From: Escarpia spicata
Lineage: Eukaryota; Annelida; Polychaeta; Sabellida; Siboglinidae
Direction: 5' to 3'
Assembly: GCA_963995525.1 (NCBI GenBank)
Contig: OZ023211.1
Location: forward strand, 59,713,378-59,777,377
Length of the DNA: 64,000 nt
Part shown: piece by piece, positions 27,750-38,743 of the stretch
How the letters are laid out: every line of letters begins with the position of its first letter
Position numbering within the stretch: position 1 is the first letter of the stretch
The notes under the pieces: generated by a model
What the model was told of the DNA's origin: nothing
The model's database searches: none
The model's input: the letters and a program-made list of their open reading frames with translations, nothing else
Position numbers and translations under genes: made by a program

Positions 27750-29198
27750 GCACTGACGTAATCAGCAGCAACGACCCCTGGCGCGCGAGGATGACTCCTA
27801 ATACCAACAGTGATCTTCCAAATTGTGAAGCTGGTTGGTCAATTGGTAGAAGAAGAACAACAATTATTAGTTATCTTGAATAAAACGCAATTAAACTTAT
27901 CCAATTATCAGCACAAACGATACGTTCTAAACGATATTTCTAACATATGTTTGCTTTCGGGGAGCCACAATAATTACTCTAACACCTTTTAAAATAAAAC
28001 TGTACCAAATTGCATGACTCTTAGACGACGGGTTGTATGTTTTACGTGCTTCTATAAATTAAAGCCTACGAAATACGTAATTGGACTAGTACTGTGACGT
28101 AAGAATATATATAACTAATGATTCGATCACGACGTTTTAGCTTCAAAGAAACAGGAGAAACACACCCATAAGTTGTAACATTTAACTCAATCATAGTTCC
28201 CATACTAATTGGCGATACTGAAAATGGGGTCAGTTATGAATTCATTAATGTCTATGGCGGAATAATTTGAAACGGACTTCTCTTAGTGAAACGTGTGGTC
28301 TGGAGTTATGAACAATCTCAAATACTTACCAGTTGAGTTCATTATCCACGACAGCCTACGTTGATGTGGCTTGTGAAGCATACCCAGTACACACACATCC
28401 ACACTTCAGAAGCATATGTTTGTTGTTTTTCCAGACACAACCGATAAGCTGTGCATGCGCGTGTGGCGACACACTACTGTCTAGTAGAATCATAACTTGA
28501 ACGTATACACGTTGTATGGTTTCTGTCTGTACGGTTTCTGCAAGACGTCGTCAAACGTACTAGTACAGGTCTTGTGAAGATAACGATCATGTAATAAATA
28601 GTGTACGTTTTGAACTGCCATTCGATATGCTTTTTCGACAGCACCAAGCAGTGCGCGTACGACCGTGTGTTACGAACAACAGTTGAGTGTTTTAATTACG
28701 CAAACACCAACACTACATTAAAGACAACATTATATAGTATGGGTGTAGCTTTATGCTCCAGAATAATACGAGAGCACTCCGAACAGAGAGATACATCATA
28801 TTTACATATGCATAGCTATAGACCTACATGTATCAATACCTACACATCCGCAGTTTAAAATAGGCATGCATAAATGTAAAGCGGGATTATGTCAAACGCG
28901 CACTTGTTTGTTATAAGTTGCACGCACTCCTGACATTACACATTAGAACTTACAGAGAGAACGCATATATAATAATTATATTAAATTGCCACAATCGATT
29001 TAGACCAAATGCTGTTGGTAGATACACCAGAAAGATACCAAACTATTTGTTGTGTATCACGGACAGTTTTGACTATGAATCAAAGTCCAAGAATAGCACA
29101 GTTCGATAATACTCTCATTTGTAGCCAACTATTTAGCAGGTTTTTTTCGCGCGTACTGTATATTTACACCCGCTTGCGTCGAAGCCATTGTATAAAAG
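27750..29198. other. No supported gene; includes probable GPCR 3' flank
   Basis: AT-rich DNA downstream of the minus-strand GPCR. Nothing else recognisable. Confidence 0.4.
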
Positions 29199-30194
29199 TC
29201 ACACGTGATCAGACCGTCTTGGCGAGCCGATGCGGATGGTGTCGAGGAAGATCTTGCGGAAGGACTTGCCGAAAAGGCAGTAAATGACGAAGTTTCCCGA
29301 CGAATTGAGCACGACGAGAACGTCGCTGAGTCGCGTGTAGTAGTAGTGAAAGCGGCCGCAGCGCCGCCCAGCAGGCGTTGTCACCGCCCAGAAGATCTGG
29401 TTAATGAGGGCTGGCGTCTGGCAGCAGATGAACACAAACACGATCACGATTACGCAGCCAGTGATGTGGTCCGAGCCCTGCCGCTGGCCGCCTTTCAACA
29501 AGCGCTTCCGTTGTCGGATGATGCGAATGGCGTTGACTAATTTGAAATTGAGGAAGGCCAGAAGAAGGAGAGGAACGATGTACATGACAGGGTAATAGAG
29601 AATGTTCGAATACACAATTTGATACGTGCGATTGTCGCCGATTTTCAGTGGCTCAGTCGAGCGAACCCCAGTAGGCGCTGTCGTCGCGTTCGTCAGCGAT
29701 GACGTCAGTTCCGGTGGCGACGACGCGGCGATCGGTTGGTGCTCAAAGAAGCGCGGCAGATTGTAGAGTACGGCGAAGATGACGACGCCGACGACATGCA
29801 GCCGAATCCGGCCGACCTGCAGCGCCGCGACGTTGACGGTCTTTGAGCAGATGGTCCGGTAGCGAGTGACCGTCACAAGAACCGTCAACCACACAGTCGT
29901 CGTGTGCGCCATCAGCGCGATCGGCCACACGTACACGCGCGCTGACTCCCACGACTCGATGAACGAGTGCACGTACACGAGGATGGGCGCGATGCTGTAG
30001 ACGACGAGGGAACACAGCAGGAGCAGAGCGTCCGACACGGCGAGACACTCGAGCAAGAACACCGTGCCCGTATCGGCGTTGTGTCGAAGCAGCACGAACA
30101 GAGACGTTATGTTGCCGGCAAGACCGACGAGGCACAGACAGCCGATGACGACTGTGAGAACGACGAGGTCGAAAATACGGCAGCGCTCGTCCAT
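29199..30194 (-). CDS. Class A GPCR, FMRFamide-receptor-like, intronless
   Basis: 331-residue seven-transmembrane receptor of the plasma membrane, predicted to bind a neuropeptide and signal through a G protein. From ATG 30194: TM1 with GLAGN, TM2 with LAVSD, then VWPIALMAHTTTVWLTVLVTV in TM3, YNLPRFFEH at the end of TM4, an NxT/S-rich loop 2, MYIVPLLLLAFLNFKLVNAIR in TM5, and NSSGNFVIYCLFGKSFR at the end of TM7. The TM3, TM4 and TM7 signatures are those of invertebrate FMRFamide-type receptors. The usual E/DRY is TRY here, and NPxxY is NFVIY, as is normal for the family. Loop 2 carries N-glycosylation sequons (NATT, NRTY). The frame stays open upstream to 30305 and includes an NRTS sequon, but there is no ATG there (only TTG), so either ATG 30194 is the start or an upstream exon is spliced in. 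The coding region is much GC-richer than its flanks. Confidence 0.85.
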   Translation of the reverse strand: MDERCRIFDLVVLTVVIGCLCLVGLAGNITSLFVLLRHNADTGTVFLLECLAVSDALLLLCSLVVYSIAPILVYVHSFIESWESARVYVWPIALMAHTTTVWLTVLVTVTRYRTICSKTVNVAALQVGRIRLHVVGVVIFAVLYNLPRFFEHQPIAASSPPELTSSLTNATTAPTGVRSTEPLKIGDNRTYQIVYSNILYYPVMYIVPLLLLAFLNFKLVNAIRIIRQRKRLLKGGQRQGSDHITGCVIVIVFVFICCQTPALINQIFWAVTTPAGRRCGRFHYYYTRLSDVLVVLNSSGNFVIYCLFGKSFRKIFLDTIRIGSPRRSDHV

Positions 30195-30268
30195 CGCCGC
30201 CGTCGTGGACGTCCGGTTGTCTTCTGACCGCAGTAACGGTGAGGTATGCTGCTGTGGAAGGATACGAT

Positions 30269-30496
30269 GGTGAACAACGCCCGTAGTCACTGGTTTGTGC
30301 GTCAACGAATGAGACGACTGTGGACAGCGTCCGTTGTCGCTGGTTCGTGCGTCAACGAAGGAGACAACGGTGAACGGCGTCCTGTGTCACTGGTTCGTGT
30401 CTGAACGAAGGAGACAATTGTGAACAGCGTCTTGTGTCACTGGCTCGTATCTGAACGAAGGAGACGATGGTGAACAGCGTCCTGTGTTTCTACCGA
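30269..30496. repeat. 50-51-bp minisatellite, about 4 units, at the GPCR 5' end
   Basis: Units contain GTGTCACTGGTTCGTG, AACGAAGGAGAC and GTGAACAGCGTC with substitutions. The array abuts the GPCR 5' region and overlaps the non-ATG upstream frame. Confidence 0.92.
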
Positions 30497-30499
30497 CGG

Positions 30500-30985
30500 A
30501 TGCCGTCAACAGTCCGCTGCCACTATTGATCGATCGACGAAACGTCACAGTACACAACCAACCCAGCACAATACACTGGTTGGTTAGACAAACTCATCGT
30601 GCTCCAGCCGATGTCAACAACAGACCCGAATAAAGCATCCAACGTCCACAATATCCGCCCATGAACGTCCGTGCGAGGTCGTCGTTCTGCTTGTTCTCTC
30701 TCCTGGTGCAATGGGCAGCGAACACCCTCGCAGCTACGGCCCAGCGGAGCAATTATTGGAGGCGACGGCGTATCGCCCTGAAGGGCTTTAGCCAAAATTA
30801 TGGTGTTCAGTAATAAACTAAAATCATCAGTATATAATAAATCAGGTTCCTGAATATATATCTATATGTTCAGGTATTACATATCATGTAAATTTTGATC
30901 AGTCAAATGTGTCTATAAATCACAATATGTTAAATATAATTCGTTCATTTAAATCCATTTGGCTCGTCAGGATATTATATAGACA
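30500..30985. other. No supported gene
   Basis: GPCR upstream region. Short minus-strand frames lack domains; a promoter could not be pinpointed. Confidence 0.4.
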
Positions 30986-30986
30986 A

Positions 30987-31160
30987 CTAGCTGAGTTACC
31001 CGACGTTGCCCGGGGGAAAAGGCAGACACTCCAAACCCATCCCACACCAGAAAAGAATAATAATAAAAAGCAGTATAGGAGAAACATCCAAAGGAAGATA
31101 CATGTGTATAAGGACGCGCGGAAATATTTAACAAAGATAGACTGGAGTAACACACTTAAT
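30987..31160 (+). mobile_element. Short repeat fragments: CCCG-ACGTTG-CCCGGG motif and a CR1 LINE piece
   Basis: GAGTTACCCGACGTTGCCCG at 30993 is a motif I have seen recurring in animal repeats. From 31056 the plus strand reads KKQYRRNIQRKIHVYKDARK and YLTKIDWSNTL, matching the post-endonuclease linker of the CR1 LINE at 45490-45580. Confidence 0.6.
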
Positions 31161-31164
31161 TAAA

Positions 31165-32175
31165 GTGATTCTTTGTAAGCTAATATACATTTGAGATATA
31201 CTGTATCAAAACATGATAATTTCCCATAATTACATACTCTGCTACTTATGTCTTGCATGTTTTGCATAATTTGGGTTTTATCTGCGCAAAAAGCCGATAA
31301 CTAATTGTGTTTACGCGAATAAGTTTGAGCTTGCTGCCACATGGATGATTAAATTTGCAGCCAGAGTATAATGAATATCCATGTACGCGCAGTGAAACGC
31401 ACATAAACTGGTGACGTCACACACACACAGTCCACATGTCAGATTTCGAGGTGAGTTGTTGGAAGCAATGGCTTTTTAAAACAGCAATTCTTAGACATAA
31501 TGTATAATGACAGCTACGTTTAACAATGCAGGAAGCTCATGCTTGTTTATTTATCCTGGTTCAATGCCGTCCACTGGGTAACTTTTTGATTAAGTATAAT
31601 TATAACATCCGACCCATCAATCCGACAGCCCGCGCGGGGGCGACGGCGACGGCAGCAATCAGTGCGGGTTGGGTCTGTGTGTCTACGGGTATTGCTTTTC
31701 CAATCAACCGTTTTTGAAAAGTCCCTGTTTCCCCACTCATTTGAACAGAAACATGAAAATGTGAGATTCATACGTTCACACTTATTTCTAATGCTACAGC
31801 TACGATTGTTAGTAAGCCTGGCTGGCTTGTCATTATTCAATGTAAACGTTTTAGGTTTGTTAAAAAGTACACAATACCGTGTTGCCACGGAATTTTTCGA
31901 TGTAAACACGAAATTTGGACACTAGCATATATGCACTCTGCTATACATAAGTTTTTATCCATGAATATATTTAAAATATATATAATAATAGATCAGAGCA
32001 AGCTGTGCTGCTTCGTGTGAATAGCACATTTGATATTAATAGTACTCGGTAAAAAACATACAAATTAAACATTAATTTTTGACATGTTACTTTACCGTTA
32101 CTGTACACTTTTCGCGAGAATGACCCATATGTATATACACAACATTAATTATTAGAGCAAGAATAAAGGAAAACA
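31165..32175. other. No supported gene
   Basis: Intergenic, AT-rich; open frames around 31526-31925 on both strands show no domain. Confidence 0.4.
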
Positions 32176-32177
32176 TA

Positions 32178-32342
32178 CAGTGGACTCTGGATAAGGTCAA
32201 ACCACCAGGGACCCATAATGATACTGATAAATAGAAAGTTATCAGAAGGTCCCCTTATTGGGACCTATGCCCAGGACCGAGGGAAACAAATTAACTCAGC
32301 GAAAATCAACTTATGTGAGTTCGAGTTATCTGGAGTGAACTG
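32178..32342. mobile_element. 165-bp MITE, pogo/Tigger-like ends, TA target
   Basis: Flanked by TA at 32176-32177 and 32343-32344. Left end CAGTGGACTCTGGATAA; right end read inward CAGTTCACTCCAGATAA. The CAGT...GATAA termini are typical of Tc1-mariner/pogo miniature elements. No coding capacity. Confidence 0.78.
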
Positions 32343-32349
32343 TATATGA

Positions 32350-33355
32350 CCAATGCATACAGGTAACTATGTAGAAGCTAATTAAAAGTTAGCCAAAGTA
32401 ATGGATTGTGATTTTAGTCTGACTGAATCAGCATAACAAGGCTCTCTTGTATTTCTTTCCCATTTAGCCAGCTGTACACTTGGTGATAAGTTCCATAATC
32501 TGATATCTAAACTGAATTAATCTGCACAGTGTTGAATTAGTAAACTCATATTTATGCGTCTTCAGTTCATAATAATAATCTTTATTGATACATAATGTTA
32601 AGTATAGCACAGATGTAGCAGTAATACTTCACTTTCACTCTCTCGGCGAACATATTTATATTCAGTTTCCTAAATTCAACTTTGTTTATTTGCATGAACA
32701 TTTTGACCATCAACAGTTTTAAAATAGCCGAACTGATGGAAAGAGGAAATTTAAGAGCTCTACTCAACAGTGCCATTAATTGGACAATGGGTCATTTGAC
32801 ATAATATGGTGCCTGACTTTGTTCTGCCCCATTCTGTTCTGTGCGACATATACTGGGAAGTTATACAGTGTACATCACTTCGTGTTCCAAATGGATGTGT
32901 CAATCCGATAGCGTTGTGTATCAAAATGCACAGCAGTACTATTAATTAACCAATGTGTTAACTGACACAGTAGTGAAGAAGATTAGTCATATTAGTTCCG
33001 TGTGGCTTCTGCTAGGAATATGTACATTAAGTACTACATTTGTTTAATGGATTTGTGCAATCGATCGATTTGTGCATCCAAATGCACAACATCTCGTCAT
33101 TATGGTTGGATTGTGTTCTATAGCATATTCTTCAAAATGTGTTGAAACAAGTTTGTGTTAAGTGAATTATACTGGGAGTAGTGTATAACATGGTGTCGAT
33201 AAAGTCGAGGTGTAGATAAGTCTGTGTAGTTCCCGAGATTTCCATTGCACATTGTGGTTAGGAATCAATGATACGGTCTATTGCCTCGTAAGAAGAACTA
33301 TGATGCCGGCGTGCAATATGCAAGCTCTTTAAAGTAAGTGAACTCGGTGTGAAAA
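32350..33355. other. No supported gene
   Basis: AT-rich intergenic DNA with no recognised feature. Confidence 0.4.
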
Positions 33356-36300
33356 TTGAACATCTTCAACGGAAATTTTCGCAAACGCATTGGTTCTCGC
33401 TACGCATCGCTGACTTCGCTGATTCGACGCACGCCAGTGACTGGCAGCCCTTGCATGTCTTGCGCGCAATACCCTGTCTTGCGTAAAACTCGCCAACAGA
33501 CATGCCTAGGCCTAGAAAGACAAGCTGCGTGTCCCTTAACGATGACCAGCTGGCACTCAAGATAATAGAACTTTTCAATGACTACGCGGTTTTAGACAAG
33601 ATGAAATATGTGCTGTTCCCGGGCGAACTATCTGACCAAATTCGAGAACTTCACGTTACACTAAAGAAACTGCAAACTCAGCTAGATGAAAAGGACAAGA
33701 AGATTCAAAGCCTCGAGGATAAAATTGCCAATCTGGAAGTGCAAACAGATGCAAACGAACAGTACAGTCGTACGGCTAATCTACGAGTAAGTTTTCTAGT
33801 GGAAAGTGATCAAGGGGAAGACCTGGAGGAAAAGAAATCAAAAATCAATTTATTTTGCAACAACAACACCATAACAGTATAGATACACAAAACAACCATT
33901 TAAAAAATAAAGTTATGTTGCATGGTGGTCACATGGAATGTTCGTCTTCCTGTGACACCATAAACATATATTTCGAAATATATTTACACATACGTATACG
34001 ATAATTATCACGAGTGTATGATATCTTCTGTATAACAACGGAATGGGGATGCAATGGAGAAAGAATTATTGTAGGAAATTACTGTTAGAAAACAATGATA
34101 AGAAATTTGTGCGGATCCAAACATAGATATAAAAAGTAAACAAATATTTAATAATTGCACTCCGCACATCTGAGATTTAGGCAATGCACGTGGTTAAGAT
34201 AGTTGTCTAGATATTGATTGGATAATAACAGTTTGAATTTTTGTCTGGATTTGACATGTTCGTGTGTTCTTCAATGAACACATGAACATTTCTCCTCCCA
34301 TTGATGTCTGGGACATAGAAAGAGTTCACAGAATTGGGCGAACTCTATACAACAAAACCAGACCGCGACAAGTCATCGTACGTTTCCGCAGCGAGAGAAC
34401 GCGCGACGCAGTCTTCAAATAACGAACTGCACTGAAATCGCTGAACGACGGGAAATGAAAGCGTATGTCAAAGATCTACATTAACGAGGACTTAACATAT
34501 ATGCGCTCGAAAACGGTCTATCAAGCGAGACAACTGAAAAAAGACAAAAAGATAAGTAACTGTTGGACATTTAGTGGAAAGGTCTTGATCTTGGTCAAGA
34601 ATGATATAATCTCCTCTAAATTACATAAAAAATTAGATACAAATCCAAATGCTGACCCAAACTATAATTATAACACTATCATCAATTAAATAAATCAAGC
34701 TAAAAATAAATATATGACTAGCAAATTAGTGAAATTTAATAAATATAAACGTAACAGTCTACATGGATAACGCAAGTCGTCCTAACCTCAATAAGATACA
34801 GAGGCAAACTTTACAAACAATTAAAATAACAAATCATGAATCTTCCGAATATGGCATATTATTGCTTAATCTAAAAACATACAATAGTATTTTGAAAAGA
34901 AGTTTCCGCAAAGCAAAGCAATTATAGTTTGACAAATGTTTTAATCAATTTAAATTTGATATAAAAAACACTTGAAAACTATAAATGAAATTCTGTCTAA
35001 AGATAAAATTAATCAATCATTTCCAAAACATTTAAAAGAATCCGATTCTATTGTGGCAGACAAATTAGAAATTGCAAATAAATTCAATACATTATTTACC
35101 AATATAGGTTGTAATCTAGCAAATGATATTAAATACAAAGGCATTCATGATCATTCATATTATCTAAATAAAATAATAAACTCTAATTTTATATTTAATT
35201 ACGTTGAAGAAGATACCATAAAGACAACTCTAATTAATCTACCCAACAAAAGTAGCTGTGGATGTGATGGTCTCTCCGCCAAACTGCAAAAAAATGCTTG
35301 TACCTGCATTAACCAAATCTTTATCTTTATTAACAAACCAAGTATTAACCACAGGAATATTCCCTGATAAACTAAAAATTACTAAGGTAATTCCAATTTA
35401 TAAAAAGGTGAGCCAACAGTATTAAATAATTATAGGCCTATATGTCTTCTACCAGCTATTTCAAAAGCACTTGAAAAAAGTTAATTTTGACCAATTATCA
35501 TCTTACTTAAAAGACTCTAAGCTCTTTTTTGTACTATCAGTATGGATTCCGACCTAAACATTCAACTGAATACGCGGCTCTAGAATTAATAGATAGAATA
35601 ATAACCCAACTGGATAAGGATGAAATACCCATAAATATTTACCTAGATCTTTCCAAAGCCTTTGAAATATTATGGTATACATGGAACAAATCTTAACTTT
35701 TTCAGCAGTTACCTAACAAATCGTAAACAATATACAGAAATTGACAATATAATATCAAATATGTTATCAATAAAAACATGTGTACTACAAGGCTTAATCT
35801 TAGGACCCCTGTTATTCATCATATATATCAATGATTTTGCACAAGCCAGTAAAAAAATTTATTTCATAATTTATGCCGATAATACAACTCTATCAAGTAC
35901 ATTAAACACGTTCAGCGATAACATACATGACGAATTTTAATTTAGAACCTTTAATAAATGAAGAACTTTTAAAAATAAACGAATGGCTCAAAATAAATAA
36001 ATTATCGCTAAACATAGCAAAAAGCAAAATATACAGACACTCACTCTGAAGATAGACAATGTGAATGTTGAACAAGTCAAGGAATTTAATTTGTTGGGTT
36101 TAAATATAGATACAAATCTAAACTGGAAAAAACATACTGAAAAAATATCAAATGCTTGTTCTAAAAGAATTTGCATTTGAAACAAATTGAAACATGTGTT
36201 ACCTCTTCATATTAAAATAATATTATAAAATTCTTTAAAAGTGCCACATATAAATTATTGCATCATGGCATGGGGCTTTCAACCAAACTGAATAATAAAA

Positions 36301-36506
36301 CTTCAAAAAAGCCCTGAGAATTATTACCTTAAGTAACTATATTACCCACACAGAACCACTTCACACAAAAACTCAACTTGTTAAAAGTAGATGACATCCT
36401 TAAATTACAACAATTAAAATTCTACTATAAATATTTACACAATGACTGACCAGTTTATTTACAATACTGGAGGACAATGTTTAACTATGAGGTACTAATA
36501 ACTATA
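33356..36506 (+). mobile_element. LINE with ORF1 and ORF2 remnants, 3'-truncated at the pogo element
   Basis: The 5' UTR is GC-richer. ORF1 starts at 33502 and has a coiled coil followed by LEVQTDANEQYSRTANLRVS, the conserved ORF1p block. After about 380-410 bp of foreign sequence it resumes as IERVHRIGRTLYNKTRPRQV (about 34317) and a basic C-terminus. ORF2 pieces: SSCGCDGLSAKL (35250), YLDLSKAF (35640), GLILGPLLFIIYIND (35790) and YADNTTLSS (35872), where the second catalytic Asp is Asn, plus the C-terminal LQQLKFYYKYLHND (about 36400). Stops and frameshifts throughout. The endonuclease domain is missing. Confidence 0.82.
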
Positions 36507-38743
36507 CAAGGTAGTGTGTAGACAAAGTGGCCCCTCGGTGGCCCACTTTGCCTACACCATCCATATTTAGAAATGTGATGGCAGCAACGTTAGCATAGTT
36601 GTAGGTAGAGTATGTATTATGATTGAATGAACTAAATTACACATATAATAATGCTAGTAGATTAATACAAATCAAGAATGGTAGACAACTAGACATGTAG
36701 AATTCTATACTGCACATACAATTATCTCACCCAGGACGACAATACAAGCTGACAATATGCATCAAGCAATCGAAGCAGTTCGGAAAAAAGAGATGGGGCT
36801 CAAGCGTGCGACTCAACAGTTTGACGTACCGAGATCAACTTCGCAACGGCGATGTCGTACAGTGTCAACAGCAAAAGAATCTGCTGTCAAAAGGCTAGGG
36901 CGATTCAAAGTGGCGTTTACTCCAACGATGGAGACAGAGCTTGTGAAGCACATCAAGGATATGGAATCCATGTTCGGTTTTACTGGAGCACAGCTGCGGA
37001 AAATAGCATTCCAATTTGCTGAGCTGAACAACATCGAGCACCAGTTGAGTCGCGAGAAAAAAGAAGCCGACAAGCAGTGGCTTCGCTGCTTCATGTGCCG
37101 ACACAGTGACGAACTGTCGCTACGGATGTCAGATGCTAAGTCCGCAGCCAGGACAAGAACATTCAACGAAGTATCCCTTTCCGCATTTTTAGACATCTTA
37201 GAGAAGATTCAGGACGAGAAGAAGTTTATGCCTGATCGAATATCCAATGTGGACGAGACTGGGATTTCAATTGTTCCAAATAGGCCCTCACGAATTATAG
37301 CACAAAAAGGAAAAAACAAATAGGGGCTCTTTCTTCAGCAGAGCGAGGCCAGTTGGTGACCGTCAAAATCTGCTTGAGCGCTGCGGAAGAATTTGTCCCT
37401 CCCATGTTAATCTTCCCTCGAAAAAGGATGAAGGACGAGTTCACGGAAAACGCAGCCATTGCCCCACCTCAAGAATCGGGATGGATGCAGAGCGAGCTCT
37501 TCGTGAAGTGGTTCGAGTACTTCATGCGGCATGCTAATCCGACCAACGATAGACCAGTGCTGCTATTTCTTGGCGGTCACATGACGCACACAAATACTCT
37601 TCCCTTCATTGAAATGGCGCACAATAACCATGTGACTGTCCTGTGCCTACCTCCGTACTGCAGTCACCAGTTGCAGCCACTTGACGTCAGTTTCATGAAG
37701 CCACTAATGACCTACTATACGCAATCAACCGAGAACTGACTGCGCAATCATCCTGGGCGAGAGGTCACAACCTTCCAGACCGCATGGCTATTCAGAAGTG
37801 CATACCTTCGAGCAGCAACAATGCTGACTGCAGTCAATGGGTTCCGGCAAACCGGCGTATGGCCCATTGACAGGCATGTTTTCCTTCATCACGATTTGGC
37901 CGCAGCAGCACCTACAGACATCGAGCTTAGGAAGGATGTGGCTTCACATGCAGCAGGCGATGGACTGGCCCCTCAAGCAGTTCAACAAACGGACACAGAC
38001 ATTGTACCACATGCAGCGCTTGCATTCGGTGTTGCCGCGAGACACCGTTCTGAATGGAACTGGCATCGACTTGGCACCAGTTCCAGTATGTGGCAGTTTG
38101 GCATTGAATGCTGCCCCTGACGAGCTGGCCCCAACGGTAGCCGACATGGACTTGGCAACAAATGTCGATGGCAACGGTATGGGATCTCTACAAAGAAGCC
38201 AGATGACCGCAGCTGTCCCCATCATGACCGTGTCGCCTATTCCCAAAATGTGCGAACAAACACCCAGAAAAAGCCACCGACATGGAAAGACCTGCATCAA
38301 CTCAGCCCCTACAAACGAGAATTGGAGCTGAAGAAGAAAGCCAGCAACAGGTCGCCCAATGACGAGCCACAGCCTAGCACGAGTGGAATAGCTCGTGGAA
38401 GCAAGTTGAAGTCCGCGAAGCCATTGCGACACCTCGCGAGCAGCAAATCAAAACTTCTACAGTAGATATGACACCATGCCTGTATTGCTGCGAGCAAAAT
38501 TCGGGAGAAATGGATTAAATGTGGGGAATGCAAAGCGTGGGCATATGAGGACTGTGCCGGATATGAAGGCGGTGCATTTACATGCGAAATGTTTCAGAAG
38601 GGGGCCCACTTTGCCTTCCCGTTTTTTAAAGACACGTTTCTGGGTGGTGTTTTCAGACGCCCATTGTCAATACATAATTTTTTAATATTTGGAAAATGTG
38701 TGCTGTTTTTAGCTTAGGGGGCCTACTTTGTGCGACCTTCCCC
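36507..38743 (+). mobile_element. pogo/Tigger-type DNA transposon, TA target
   Basis: Bounded by TA at 36505-36506 and 38744-38745. The ends carry inverted ACAAAGTGGCCCC / ACAAAGTAGGCCCC within less conserved outer bases, and each end also contains an internal inverted copy (GGCCCACTTTG). It encodes the transposase described separately. The right flank is the middle of a CR1 LINE, whereas the left flank belongs to a different LINE. Confidence 0.82.
36757..38640 (+). pseudogene. pogo-family transposase, disabled
   Basis: From ATG 36757: a psq/CENP-B-type helix-turn-helix (AVRKKEMGLKRATQQFDVPRS), a second DNA-binding region, then the DDE core. First Asp is in VDETG (about 37250). The second should be in L-D-G-H but reads LGGHMTHT (37571), Asp replaced by Gly. 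The third is in LQPLDVSFMKPL (37675). A one-base frameshift sits near 37320 and an in-frame TGA at 37737-37739, with further shifts after 37900. A C-terminal zinc-finger remnant WIKCGECKAWAYEDCAGYEG (about 38510-38570) is in another frame; such a finger is usual in this family. Not functional as transposase. Confidence 0.88.

Noticed and set aside
29205..29540. Plus-strand frames opposite the GPCR
   Set aside because: Shadows of the GC-rich receptor coding on the other strand.
30195..30305. N-terminal extension of the GPCR to 30305
   Set aside because: Frame starts with TTG, not ATG, inside a minisatellite; kept only as a possible spliced-exon continuation.
36813..37196. Minus-strand 127-codon frame
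   Set aside because: Antisense of the pogo transposase coding region.
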